Assembly (NCBI RefSeq): GCF_900103865.1
Contig: NZ_FNII01000015.1
Coordinates: 28,502 to 92,501, forward strand
DNA length: 64,000 bases
Reading direction: 5' to 3'
Source: Vreelandella arcis
GTDB taxonomy: Bacteria; Pseudomonadota; Gammaproteobacteria; Pseudomonadales; Halomonadaceae
Both the position numbers and the translations under genes were made by a program. Below the pieces are notes generated by a model that saw nothing but the letters and a program-made list of their open reading frames with translations, was not told the DNA's origin and made no database searches. How positions within the stretch are numbered: position 1 is the first letter of the stretch; each line of letters opens with the position of its first letter. Of the stretch, positions 24,787-33,075 are shown in pieces.

Positions 24787-25803
24787 TTGCATAAGGCAAA
24801 CACTCTTTTGAAGAAAAAACGCCCCACGTTACAAGATATTGCGGATCGAGTTGGGGCCACCAAAATGACGGTGAGCCGATGCTTGCGCGACCCGGAAACG
24901 GTCTCAGAGGGCTTGCGCGAACAGATCTTTTCGGTGGCCGAACAGATTGGTTATATCCCCAACCGCGCGCCTGACTTGCTCTCTCGGGCGACCAGTCACT
25001 CGATAGGCGTGTTAGTGCCGTCGCTCACCAACCAAGTCTTTGCCGATGTTATCCTCGGTATTGAGGCGTTGACCGAGCCGGCAGGCTACCACCTGATGCT
25101 TTCACACTACGGCTATAGCCCAGAGCTTGAAGAGCGCAGTCTCGCGTCGCTGCTGTCTTACAATGTCGACGGCGTGATTCTCTCCGACCAGTATCACACC
25201 GCCCGCAGTCTACGGATGCTGGAAACTGCTGGTATCCCGATTGTCGAAATCATGGATACCCATTGCCCGCCTCTTCAGCAAGTGGTCGGGTACGATAATG
25301 TTAGCGCTGCTTTCGATATGGTTAGCGAGATGATCCGGCGTGGTCGACGGCAGGTTATTTATCTGGCGGTTCGGCTAGACGAGCGTACTCGGCAACGCGA
25401 GCAGGGCTATCGCGATGCCATGCAGGCTCATGGGCTGCCACCGGTGACGCTGTATAGCAGTCAGCGCTCATCTTATACCGTGGGGGCGGCGCTGTTGGAA
25501 CAGATAATGTCCGATTATCCCACTGCCGATGGTATCTTCTGCACCAACGACGACGTCGCGGTAGGCGCCTATTTTGAATGCCAGCGGCGGGGCATCACAG
25601 TACCCGAGCAAATGGCGATTGCCGGGTTTCATGGCCACGATGTCGGCCAGGCAATGACCCCACGACTGGCCAGTGTGATTACACCTCGTCAAGCCATTGG
25701 TAAAGCCGCCGCTGAGGCGCTGCTTGCTCGCATCGACGGTCGGCCAATCGAGCGTAAGGTGATCGATCTGGGCTATGCCATAGAAACTGGCAAAACGCTG
25801 TAG
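24787..25803 (+). CDS. gntR: LacI-family repressor, probable gluconate regulator GntR
   Basis: A regulator of up to 338 residues with an N-terminal LacI helix-turn-helix (RPTLQDIADRVGATKMTVSRCLRDPETVSE) and a periplasmic-binding-protein-like effector domain (IGVLVPSLTNQVFADVILGIEAL, DGVILSDQYHT, DGIFCTNDDVAVGAYFECQRRG). It follows gntK by 52 bases, so it is probably in the same transcript. The operator at 21046 matches the E. coli GntR site. The start is uncertain: TTG at 24787 and TTG at 24808 are the only nearby options and neither has a clear ribosome site. The hairpin just upstream may matter for its translation. Confidence 0.88.
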   Translation: MHKANTLLKKKRPTLQDIADRVGATKMTVSRCLRDPETVSEGLREQIFSVAEQIGYIPNRAPDLLSRATSHSIGVLVPSLTNQVFADVILGIEALTEPAGYHLMLSHYGYSPELEERSLASLLSYNVDGVILSDQYHTARSLRMLETAGIPIVEIMDTHCPPLQQVVGYDNVSAAFDMVSEMIRRGRRQVIYLAVRLDERTRQREQGYRDAMQAHGLPPVTLYSSQRSSYTVGAALLEQIMSDYPTADGIFCTNDDVAVGAYFECQRRGITVPEQMAIAGFHGHDVGQAMTPRLASVITPRQAIGKAAAEALLARIDGRPIERKVIDLGYAIETGKTL

Positions 25804-25869
25804 GCCGTTAGCATCTGGCGTATTGCCGGGCAAATGGCTACAGTGTTTTTTTTGCTTCGAGGCACGGTT

Positions 25870-26718
25870 GTGAACATCACGGAACTCAACGTTTATCCGG
25901 TAAAGTCGCTACAAGGCATCACTTTAGAACAAACTCAGCTATATGAGCATGGGCTGGCTTGGGATCGCCGCTGGATGTTGGTCGATACCCACCAGCGCTT
26001 CGTTACCCAGCGCCAGATTCCCGGTTTGGCCACCATTGGCGTTGCACTTACCGATGATGCGTTAGTGCTTTCGCACCCAACGGTGGAGCCTCTTGCAGTA
26101 TCGCTTGAAGAGCCTGAGGGTAATTTGCGGCTGGTCAGCGTCTGGGATGACCACTGCAAAGCCCTGCCTGAAAGCCCCGAGGTAACGCGGTGGCTGGAAG
26201 CGGCGCTCGGGCCATCGGCCAGAGGTCTCAGCTTGGTGCGCTTTGCGACTGATTTTCAGCGCAGCGTCGAGGACGATTTTTTAGCCGGGGGGACGGCGCA
26301 TACTTACTTTGCCGATGGGTATCCCTTTTTGCTGACGACCACCGGGTCGCTTGCTGCGTTAAACGACGCATTGGCAGCGCGTGGTCATGATCATGTGCCA
26401 ATGAGCCGATTTCGCCCCAACTTGGTGATTGAGTGTGAGACCCCGTGGGACGAAGATCGCTGGGCAACGTTGACCGAGTCAACGGGGGCCTTTCGGTTAG
26501 CTCTGCGTAAACCTTGTCAGCGTTGTAAAGTCACCACTATTGATCAGCAGACGGCGGCCATTCATGAACCGGCCCAGCCGCTTAAAACCCTGGTGGAGTT
26601 GAATACCCAGCCTGCTTTGAAAGGCGCACATTTCGGCCAGAATGCTACTCTGATCAAGGGTGACGGCGCGGTTATCCGGGTGGGGGCGGTGCTTGAGGTA
26701 AGCGATGACGGCGCTTGA
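25870..26718 (+). CDS. MOSC-domain protein (YcbX-like)
   Basis: A 282-residue protein with an N-terminal beta-barrel (MOSC_N; ITELNVYPVKSLQGITLEQTQL and WDRRWMLVDTHQRFVTQRQ) and a C-terminal MOSC domain with the conserved Cys in LALRKPCQRCKVTTIDQQT. YcbX-type proteins carry a molybdenum cofactor and reduce N-hydroxylated bases such as 6-hydroxylaminopurine. The usual C-terminal ferredoxin domain of YcbX is absent here. The start at GTG 25870 fits the family's N-terminus; an in-frame ATG at 25834 is also possible. Its 3' end overlaps the convergent EamA gene by 47 bases. Confidence 0.87.
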   Translation: MNITELNVYPVKSLQGITLEQTQLYEHGLAWDRRWMLVDTHQRFVTQRQIPGLATIGVALTDDALVLSHPTVEPLAVSLEEPEGNLRLVSVWDDHCKALPESPEVTRWLEAALGPSARGLSLVRFATDFQRSVEDDFLAGGTAHTYFADGYPFLLTTTGSLAALNDALAARGHDHVPMSRFRPNLVIECETPWDEDRWATLTESTGAFRLALRKPCQRCKVTTIDQQTAAIHEPAQPLKTLVELNTQPALKGAHFGQNATLIKGDGAVIRVGAVLEVSDDGA

Positions 26719-27577
26719 TACGCACTAAACGTGTGGCAATCGCCGTACCTAATAGGGTGATCAGCATGCCCGCGACAATTTGCATACTGAGGGTTTCGTC
26801 CAGCAGCAGGTAGCCCCAAAGCAGCGCGCTGACCGGAACCAAAAAGGTAACGGTGGAGGTGGCGGTAGCGCCTGCGCTGGCTATCAAGCCAAAGTACAAC
26901 AAAAATGCCAATGTAGTGCTGAAGGCGGCTAGTGCCAGCGCGTTACCCCATGCCAGTGGGGATATGGGGTCGCTTGGCCACCATATAATTCCAGGAATCA
27001 GTAACACCAAAGCCGACATTGTACTACTACCCGCGGTTAACACCCGGCTGGGGAGGTGGCTGAGGCGGGTTTTGGAATAGTTACTGGCAATGCCGTAGCA
27101 GAAGGTTGCCCCGAGTACGGCGAGAATAAACCAGCCGTCGCCGCCTACCGCGAAGTCGAGCCGATCCGCCGATAGCACATAGACGCCCAATAGCGCCAGC
27201 GCCAGCCCTAGGTATTGCTGGCGGATGATAGGCGTGGCGAAGAACAGCGCCCCGAGCAGGGCCGTAAAAATCGGCGTGGTGGCATTGATCAGCGAAGTGA
27301 ATCCCGCTTCTAGGCGGGTCGTTGCCAAGGCCAATAGCGAGAAGGGCAAGACGTGATTAATCACCCCGAGTATTAACAGCGGGCCTTTGTGCTGCCAGAT
27401 TAAGCGTAAATAGTGCAGGCTGAGTAAGAACGGGATTAACAGTAGCGCACCTACCCCCATGCGAACCAAAATCAGCGGAATCGGACCAAATTCGGGCACG
27501 GCAACGCGCATAAAAATAAATGATAATCCCCATAATGAGGAAAGCAGCGTCAATCTCAGCGCATCTGCTGGCGACAT
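26672..27577 (-). CDS. EamA/DMT-family permease
   Basis: A 301-residue protein with ten hydrophobic segments arranged as two EamA repeats (LLSSLWGLSFIFMRVAVPEFGP in the first, FILAVLGATFCYGIASNYSKTRLS starting the second). These transporters move metabolites or amino acids across the inner membrane, usually outwards; the substrate is unknown. The ATG at 27577 has AAGGA seven bases upstream and is preferred to a TTG at 27592. Its last 47 bases overlap the end of the MOSC gene on the other strand. Confidence 0.88.
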   Translation of the reverse strand: MSPADALRLTLLSSLWGLSFIFMRVAVPEFGPIPLILVRMGVGALLLIPFLLSLHYLRLIWQHKGPLLILGVINHVLPFSLLALATTRLEAGFTSLINATTPIFTALLGALFFATPIIRQQYLGLALALLGVYVLSADRLDFAVGGDGWFILAVLGATFCYGIASNYSKTRLSHLPSRVLTAGSSTMSALVLLIPGIIWWPSDPISPLAWGNALALAAFSTTLAFLLYFGLIASAGATATSTVTFLVPVSALLWGYLLLDETLSMQIVAGMLITLLGTAIATRLVRIKRRHRLPQAPPPPG

Positions 27578-27751
27578 GGCGAATCCTTGCACAGAAGTGG
27601 TGGCATAAAGCCGGTTAGCTTACGACCCTCTGAGCACTAATGGAACCGAGGCTGTCGGCAGGGCGGCAAAAATCAGCTACGCTGGTGAAGTGGTCGTAGA
27701 CAAATAGCGGCCCCATCAACAACCTGACTTTTGACGTCGAAGGAGCTATTC

Positions 27752-28174
27752 ATGGATCGTAAAGCAAGCGCACGTTGGGAAGGTGGACTGAAAGACGGGC
27801 ATGGCAGCGTGGCCACAGAAAGCGGTGTGCTGGATGCGAACTACTCGTTTAAAAAACGCTTCGAGGACGAAAAAGGTACCAATCCAGAAGAGCTAATCGG
27901 CGCGGCCCACGCCAGTTGTTTCTCCATGGCGCTATCGATGGTGCTGGGAGAAAAAGACCTGACGGCAACGTCCATCGACACCACCGCCAAGGTAACGCTT
28001 TCCCAAAGCGACGCCGGGTTCGATATCTCGAAAATTCACCTGGACGTCGAGGCCGACATTGACGGCGCAGACGACGCGACCTTTAAGGAAGCCGCCGAGA
28101 CGGCCAAGGCCAACTGCCCTGTTTCCAAAGTGCTCAACGCCGAGATCAGCATGAGCGCAACGCTCAAGCACTAA
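27752..28174 (+). CDS. osmC: OsmC-family peroxidase
   Basis: A 140-residue OsmC protein: ASARWEGGLKDGHGSVATESGVL at the N-terminus, GTNPEELIGAAHASCFSMALSMVLG with the first redox Cys, and NCPVSKVL with the second. It reduces organic hydroperoxides and is usually induced by osmotic stress and in stationary phase. The ATG at 27752 follows GAAGGAG; the longer start at 27731 lies before that ribosome site. A strong terminator follows. This is the second OsmC/Ohr-type enzyme in the window. Confidence 0.93.
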   Translation: MDRKASARWEGGLKDGHGSVATESGVLDANYSFKKRFEDEKGTNPEELIGAAHASCFSMALSMVLGEKDLTATSIDTTAKVTLSQSDAGFDISKIHLDVEADIDGADDATFKEAAETAKANCPVSKVLNAEISMSATLKH

Positions 28175-28214
28175 ACAAGCGTTACACAACGACAGTGTTG
28201 CTATTGATTATTTT

Positions 28215-28241
28215 AAAGTCCGCCAGTTTGGCGGACTTTTT
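28215..28241 (+). terminator. Rho-independent terminator after osmC
   Basis: AAAGTCCGCC at 28215-28224 pairs perfectly with GGCGGACTTT at 28230-28239 around the loop AGTTT and runs into TTTTT. The A-run on the other side also makes it able to serve the convergent gene at 28257. Confidence 0.9.
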
Positions 28242-28256
28242 CATGAGCGTTCATGG

Positions 28257-28925
28257 CTAGCGGGCCGGGTCTAACACACCGCTTAACGAGGCATTACGCC
28301 GGAACCAGCCTGCGATGCTGGCGCGCGGCTCGCGGGTGGGCAGCACTTCGTGGGGGATGGTCTCCGACATAAAGCATGCAAAGGTACCGGCTTCGGGGGT
28401 CACGCGAGCCACTTCCTGGCTAGGATTGTCTGGATGGTAGAGCACCATCTCGCCGCCGCCATTGGCGGGCCAGTCGGGGTTTAAATAGCCTACGGTAGAC
28501 ACCACGCGGTTGGCCCGCCCACGAAAGCTATCCACGTGACGCTGATAAAACGCCCCGGGCGGGTAATGGGCAAAATGCGCTTCGTATTCAAACAGACCCA
28601 AAAACAGAGACTGGTTGAGCGCTTGCTGCAAGTCTTCCATGGCCATTAAATAGCGGCGCTGCGCTTCGCTTTCACGGTCGAGCCAATGGATGGCGTCGCC
28701 GCGGATGTCTTTACGCAGGTGATGCTGCTGGCCACGACCTATACCCGCTTCATCGAGCGCATTGTGGTTCGCCATTTGGATCAGTTCGCGGTGCAGGGCA
28801 TGGCACAGGTCGAGTTCGAGAACGCCTGTGCCGACATACCAGCCTTGCTCAACCAGCGCATCGACCAGTGCCACCTGGGTGGCGGGTGACAGCACGGAAG
28901 GTGATAAACACATGCTTGGGGTCAT
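28257..28925 (-). CDS. 2-oxoglutarate/Fe(II)-dependent oxygenase
   Basis: A 222-residue protein of the 2OG-Fe(II) dioxygenase superfamily (prolyl-4-hydroxylase-like). The iron triad is seen as the HxD in YQRHVDSFRGRANRVVSTVGYLN and the distal His in MSETIPHEVLPTREPRASIAGWFRRN, where the Arg ten residues later would bind 2-oxoglutarate. YLNPDWPANGGGEMVLY is the conserved strand before the distal His. The substrate is unknown; related SM-20-type proteins hydroxylate proteins or act in stress responses. Its ATG overlaps the upstream Nudix stop (ATGA), which supports this start. Confidence 0.87.
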   Translation of the reverse strand: MTPSMCLSPSVLSPATQVALVDALVEQGWYVGTGVLELDLCHALHRELIQMANHNALDEAGIGRGQQHHLRKDIRGDAIHWLDRESEAQRRYLMAMEDLQQALNQSLFLGLFEYEAHFAHYPPGAFYQRHVDSFRGRANRVVSTVGYLNPDWPANGGGEMVLYHPDNPSQEVARVTPEAGTFACFMSETIPHEVLPTREPRASIAGWFRRNASLSGVLDPAR

Positions 28926-29590
28926 TCGCTGGATCTCAAAGGCGTTGAACGAGGAGGCGTGCGGGTGGACGACGGTGAACTTTTGCGTGCCGGATAATGA
29001 CGCAGCGCGCCCGGCGGGCGTTGGTAGAGGTCAATCGACATGCCAAAGCCTTCGGCCAGAAGCTCAACCAGCATCATCGCCGATAGTCCCCAGATAACAT
29101 GGCCGTCTACCTGGTAGCTTGGCACATAGTGAGCGACGCCATCCACCGTGATGACATCGGTATGGGTTCGCCGATCGTCCAGAAAATGGCTTAACGGCAC
29201 CTCAAATATAGCATCTAACTCGCCAGGATCAGCCACCAGGGGGAGGTCTGGTGGAATAATGCCAACCCAGGGGGTAACGCGGATCCCGTGCAGCGAGATG
29301 ACATCGGATAACCGACCCAGGGTATTGACGTGCCCTGGGTGCAGCGCGATTTCTTCCTGGGCTTCGCGCAGCGCCGTGGCATAAAGGTCACGATCGCATG
29401 GCTCGCGCTTACCGCCGGGAAATGCCACTTGTCCACTATGCGTGCTGAGGTGTCGGGCTCGCCGGGTAAACAGCAACGTAGGGCTTGGGCGCTCGACAAT
29501 CGGCAACAAAACGGCGGCCTCAGGCATCACAACGTGGTCTAGCCGTTGAGGGGAGAGGTATTGCAGCCGTTTGCGAAGTGTCTCTAACAT
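28922..29590 (-). CDS. Nudix hydrolase, CoA pyrophosphatase (NudL-like)
   Basis: A 222-residue protein with the NudL/YeaB arrangement: TLLFTRRARHLSTHSGQVAFPGGKREPCDRD runs straight into the Nudix box REAQEEIAL (about residues 58-80). The segment LSTHSGQVAFPGG is the CoA-pyrophosphatase signature. It would split CoA and acyl-CoA into phosphopantetheine and 3',5'-ADP. It is translationally coupled to the oxygenase gene downstream and is divergent from another Nudix gene. Confidence 0.87.
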   Translation of the reverse strand: MLETLRKRLQYLSPQRLDHVVMPEAAVLLPIVERPSPTLLFTRRARHLSTHSGQVAFPGGKREPCDRDLYATALREAQEEIALHPGHVNTLGRLSDVISLHGIRVTPWVGIIPPDLPLVADPGELDAIFEVPLSHFLDDRRTHTDVITVDGVAHYVPSYQVDGHVIWGLSAMMLVELLAEGFGMSIDLYQRPPGALRHYPARKSSPSSTRTPPRSTPLRSSE

Positions 29591-29643
29591 GGAGTACCTA
29601 TAAGCTTTGTTTCCTTTTACCCAGCAGCCGTAGAGAAATCGCG

Positions 29644-30201
29644 ATGAACTTTTGCAGCCAGTGTGGCAACAACGTCCGTTTTGCCGTTCCTGAAGGCGAT
29701 GACCGCCCGCGCTATCTGTGCGATGCCTGCGGCACTATCCATTATCAAAATCCGCGTATTGTGGCCGGAACCTTACCTGTCAGCGGCACCCAGGTGTTGC
29801 TTTGCAAGCGCGCAATCGCCCCACGTAAGGGATACTGGACCTTGCCGGCGGGCTACATGGAAAATGCCGAAACCACCGAGCAAGCGGCCACCCGTGAAAC
29901 CCGCGAAGAGGCCTGCGCGGAGGTGGCGTTGGCCAATCTCTACACGTTGATCGATTTACCACATATCAACCAAGTCTATATGATTTTTCGGGCAGAACTC
30001 ACCGGTGGCTTCAACGCCGGGCCGGAAAGTCTTGAGGTAGCACTGTTTGAGGAACACGAAATCCCTTGGGATGAGCTTGCGTTTCCCACGATTGAGCAAA
30101 CGCTGCGCCACTTTTATGCCGACCGCGTGCGCCATGAATATCCGCTGCATATCAGCGCGATTAACCCGGAAGATCGCGAGCGCTATGCCGGCAGCGCCTG
30201 A
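29644..30201 (+). CDS. Nudix hydrolase with N-terminal zinc ribbon
   Basis: A 185-residue protein with a zinc ribbon at the N-terminus (CSQCGNNVRF then YLCDACGTIHYQNP, two CxxC pairs) and a Nudix domain (LPAGYMENAETTEQAATRETREEACAEV, matching GX5EX7REUXEEXGU with small changes). This layout is common in proteins annotated as NADH or ADP-ribose pyrophosphatases. Compared with true NudC it lacks the long N-terminal domain. The conserved start is the ATG at 29644; the open frame upstream to 29485 overlaps the divergent nudL gene. Confidence 0.87.
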   Translation: MNFCSQCGNNVRFAVPEGDDRPRYLCDACGTIHYQNPRIVAGTLPVSGTQVLLCKRAIAPRKGYWTLPAGYMENAETTEQAATRETREEACAEVALANLYTLIDLPHINQVYMIFRAELTGGFNAGPESLEVALFEEHEIPWDELAFPTIEQTLRHFYADRVRHEYPLHISAINPEDRERYAGSA

Positions 30202-30208
30202 CAGGCGG

Positions 30209-30520
30209 CTACAAGTTGGCCAGTGCCCAGACATCGTAGGCGACTTCTTCATAGGGGTGCGCCAGTTTTAATGCGGCGATGGCGGCTTGAATGTAGTCGT
30301 CGTCGCACACCAGCTCAATTTTGAGCTCATCCACGAATGCCAACTCACCCATTTGGCCAATATGCGGGTCTGCTCCCTGAAGCGGGCGAAATTGGCCTGT
30401 GCCATGCGTCTGGAAGCAGCAGGCTTCGTAGTCGCCAATTCGCCCCGCACCGGTTTCAAACACGGCTTCTTTAACGCTTTCAGCCGCCTCGGTGGGAACA
30501 AAAAATGCTAGCTTATACAT
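30209..30520 (-). CDS. NIF3/YqfO-like small protein
   Basis: A 103-residue protein beginning MYKLAFFVPTEAAESVKEAVFETGAGRIGDYEACCFQT and ending HPYEEVAYDVWAL. It corresponds to the small PII-like domain that is inserted in the NIF3 (YqfO) proteins of Bacillus and often exists alone in gammaproteobacteria. The function is not established. A good ribosome site (AGGAGG) precedes the ATG. It converges with the Nudix gene, with seven bases between the two ends. Confidence 0.85.
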   Translation of the reverse strand: MYKLAFFVPTEAAESVKEAVFETGAGRIGDYEACCFQTHGTGQFRPLQGADPHIGQMGELAFVDELKIELVCDDDYIQAAIAALKLAHPYEEVAYDVWALANL

Positions 30521-30649
30521 AGGTTAACGCCTCCTGATATCACCATGGTGTATTGTAGCGCTACCGTCATGTTAGCGAATAGGCGTCTTCTGGTCGTCTC
30601 GTTCGCTTTGTATGATGACGATTTAACCACCTGGGTAGCGAGCCAGTGA

Positions 30650-31618
30650 ATGGATAAGTTCGAGGTAAAAATAGATCAAGCGGCCAGAGCCGCATGGATG
30701 TCCTACGTGGGTGGCATGACGCAAGATGAGATCGCCAGTCAGTTGGGTGTTTCTCGGCCGGGCGTTCAGCGGTTGTTAGCGTTGGCTCGCCAGGAGGGCT
30801 TGGTAAAGGTGCATATCGACCACCCCATCTCTACCTGCATGGCGTTGGGCAGTGCACTGCGCGAGCGTTTCGGGCTGGCCTACTGCGACGTTGTGCCCGC
30901 TGACAGTCACGCGCCCGACAGTGCTGCCTACTATTTGGCGGTGGCGGGCGCTGAACGTATTTCACGGCTCATAGAGCGTAGCGAGCCGCTGACGTTGTCG
31001 TTGGGAACAGGCCGCTCAGTGCGCGCCGCGGTAGAAGCGCTGAGCCGCATCGAGCGCCCTCAGCACCGCTTTGTTTCGCTGGTGGGTAACGTCGCCCGGG
31101 ATGGTTCGGCTAACCGCTACGATGCGGTCATGCTGTTGGCGGATAAAACCGGTGGTGAGCGTTTCTTGCTGCCGGCCCCAGTGGTGGCCGAATCGCTCGA
31201 TGAGAAACAAGCCATGCTTTCGCAGCGCTTGTTTAAGGCGATTGCCGATGTCGCCAGGGAGTCGGAAGCGGCTTTTATCGGGGTTGGGCGCATCGACCGC
31301 CAAGCCACGTTATTCCAGGATCACTTTATTAGCGAAAGCGAACTCGATGAATTGCTTGGCTTAGAGGCCGTGGGCGAGCTGTTGGGTTGGCCGCTCAATC
31401 GCCAAGGAGAGGTTATCGATTGTTCCATCACCCGGCGGGTCACTAGCTTACCCCTTGAGGGCTTTGGCAAACACCTGATGGTGGCCATGGCTGGCGGGCG
31501 TGAAAAAGCGCCGGCGATCCACGCTGCTCTGAAGGGTGGTTGGCTTAAGGGCTTGATTACCGATGAGATCGCTGCGCGACAGATTGTCGACGCTGATGAG
31601 CGAGGGGCATCGTGTTGA
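30650..31618 (+). CDS. SorC-family transcriptional regulator of sugar/polyol use
   Basis: A 322-residue regulator. The N-terminal helix-turn-helix (YVGGMTQDEIASQLGVSRPGVQRLLALARQEGLV, residues about 19-52) is followed by the SorC sugar-binding domain (LTLSLGTGRSVRAAVEALSRI, FVSLVGNVARDGSANRYDAVMLLADKTGG, LITDEIAARQIV at the end). Such proteins sense a phosphorylated or free sugar and control the neighbouring operon. It sits directly before the CUT2 ABC cassette and the polyol operon. The repeated palindrome-like element before both cassettes is its probable target. Confidence 0.9.
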   Translation: MDKFEVKIDQAARAAWMSYVGGMTQDEIASQLGVSRPGVQRLLALARQEGLVKVHIDHPISTCMALGSALRERFGLAYCDVVPADSHAPDSAAYYLAVAGAERISRLIERSEPLTLSLGTGRSVRAAVEALSRIERPQHRFVSLVGNVARDGSANRYDAVMLLADKTGGERFLLPAPVVAESLDEKQAMLSQRLFKAIADVARESEAAFIGVGRIDRQATLFQDHFISESELDELLGLEAVGELLGWPLNRQGEVIDCSITRRVTSLPLEGFGKHLMVAMAGGREKAPAIHAALKGGWLKGLITDEIAARQIVDADERGASC

Positions 31619-31620
31619 AA

Positions 31621-31731
31621 ACACTGGGCGCTGCAACATGTCAGTCTGCTAATAGTTTAGCGTAAAGTCTAAGTGACAGGACTTTGCTTTTTTTGGACTT
31701 AAGTACGATCATTTGTTCGATGAGTAATCAA
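31621..31731 (+). repeat. Direct repeat, copy 1 (regulatory segment before the CUT2 ABC cassette)
   Basis: About 110 bases that match 35051-35162 at roughly 85% by hand alignment. Shared blocks include CTGCAACATG, TTAGCGTAAAGTCT, ACTTTGCTTTTTTT and GTACGATCATTTGTTCGAT. It starts right after the SorC gene. Inside it AAAGTC (31664) and GACTTT (31680) could form a weak terminator stem before a T-run, and a SorC-type operator candidate follows. Confidence 0.85.
31706..31719 (+). promoter_or_regulatory. Candidate SorC-family operator (copy 1)
   Basis: CGATCATTTGTTCG is an imperfect palindrome (CGAnCAnnTGnTCG, 10 of 14 positions symmetric). It lies in the longest block shared exactly by the two repeats (19 bases, GTACGATCATTTGTTCGAT). 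Conservation in front of both transport operons, next to the SorC gene, is the main support. Confidence 0.5.
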
Positions 31732-31871
31732 AATAGCAACTAAAGAGCTGTCTCTTTAAATCTATTAAGTCTCATTAGTTTTGCTATTGGGCTTACATAA
31801 TAAATAAAGAGACTTTCGACGGCACAGACTTGCGAATATATTCGTGAATCTGTCAGCCAGATGGAGTAGTA

Positions 31872-32954
31872 ATGATGAATAATAACAATGTATCCAGCAC
31901 TGTAAAAAATATGCCTATACCTATATGGAGAATCTCAGCACTAGTCCTTTCCATTAGTATAACGACCAGTGCCATGGCGCAAGAAGATAACTTTCCTGAT
32001 GATCCGATACGCATAGGTTTCGCTGCTCATAGCATAGATTTGGGCGCCATCTTTGGTCAGTTGCGTGAGGGATTTCGTAATCATCTGGATGAGGCTGGAC
32101 TGGAATACGAGTTTTATCAGGCAGCGCCAGATACTCCCTCAAGTCACGCTCAAATGGTGCAAAATCTAGAAAACTTCGCTACTCAGGATCTTGACTACGT
32201 TTTAATGGGTCCGACCTCGCTAGATCTTAATGAGCCTGGTTTAAATTCCATAGCAGAATCAGGTGCAAAGCTTCTAATGACGGATTATGAACGTCCTGAA
32301 GGAGGAGTGCCATACGATGAGGCTGTACTGAACTGGGTTGTCTATAGCCATGATGAAATGGGCTATAAGACGGGTGACTGGTTGATGCACCACTTCCGAG
32401 GTCAAGGAAACTTCGAACCTAGAATCGTTATGCTCTGGGGGCCAGCGGATTCAGAAATTTCAGAAGCCCGCGGGGGTGGTGTCAAAAAAGCGTTTGATGA
32501 AGCCGAAGACATGACTGTAGATATCGTTTACGAGACTTATGCGGATTTTGATCGTGATCTTGCTTATACACAGACAGAGCGAGCGCTGGCAGCTTACGAC
32601 TTCGATGCCATTGTTGCATTGAATAGTTATATGTCTGTATCTGCTAGTTCTGCATTGATGGCCAATGGACGTGAGCCCGGAGAAATTGTCGTTGCAGGTA
32701 TGGGCGGGACAATCGCCGAATTGGAGGGTGTCGCCTTGGGTGAAATCGGCGTAGCACCCTTTCGCGATCCTCGTTCCATGGGCCGTGCATCTGCTGAAGC
32801 ATTACTTCAGCACCTGACGGGTAACGAAGCAGACATTGATAAGACCGTATATGCCACTATTCCAGTAACTGAATCGGTTTACTCGATTTCCCAGCACGTG
32901 CCGGAAGCCATGTTCGATGTGAATGCTTTTCTTCATGAGCATTTCAATCGCTGA
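31872..32954 (+). CDS. CUT2-type sugar ABC transporter, periplasmic binding protein
   Basis: A 360-residue protein with a long N-terminus and signal peptide (cleavage near residue 36, SAMA/Q), then the type-1 periplasmic binding fold: IRIGFAAHSIDLGAIFGQLREGFRNHL, PRIVMLWGPADSEISEARGGGVKKAF, DAIVALNSYMSVSASSALMANG. It resembles ribose/fructose-type binding proteins but is divergent, so the ligand is uncertain. The gene is clearly richer in A and T at third codon positions than its neighbours outside the cassette. GGAG precedes the double ATG. A perfect hairpin follows the stop. Confidence 0.87.
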   Translation: MMNNNNVSSTVKNMPIPIWRISALVLSISITTSAMAQEDNFPDDPIRIGFAAHSIDLGAIFGQLREGFRNHLDEAGLEYEFYQAAPDTPSSHAQMVQNLENFATQDLDYVLMGPTSLDLNEPGLNSIAESGAKLLMTDYERPEGGVPYDEAVLNWVVYSHDEMGYKTGDWLMHHFRGQGNFEPRIVMLWGPADSEISEARGGGVKKAFDEAEDMTVDIVYETYADFDRDLAYTQTERALAAYDFDAIVALNSYMSVSASSALMANGREPGEIVVAGMGGTIAELEGVALGEIGVAPFRDPRSMGRASAEALLQHLTGNEADIDKTVYATIPVTESVYSISQHVPEAMFDVNAFLHEHFNR

Positions 32955-32964
32955 GTTTTCAGTC

Positions 32965-32994
32965 ACCAGGCTCTTGAATTTTCTAGAGCCTGGT
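32965..32994 (+). other. Stem-loop after the CUT2 binding-protein gene
   Basis: ACCAGGCTCT at 32965-32974 pairs perfectly with AGAGCCTGGT at 32985-32994 around a 10-base loop. The nearest T-run is 12 bases further on, so termination would be partial at best. It lies between the binding-protein gene and the ATPase gene. Confidence 0.7.
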
Positions 32995-33075
32995 ATCTGT
33001 TGACAGTTTTTCTTATGCCAATCTCTCATATTGACTGACGATAGAAGCCGTCATCGTCCGTAGAAGGTTATATCC

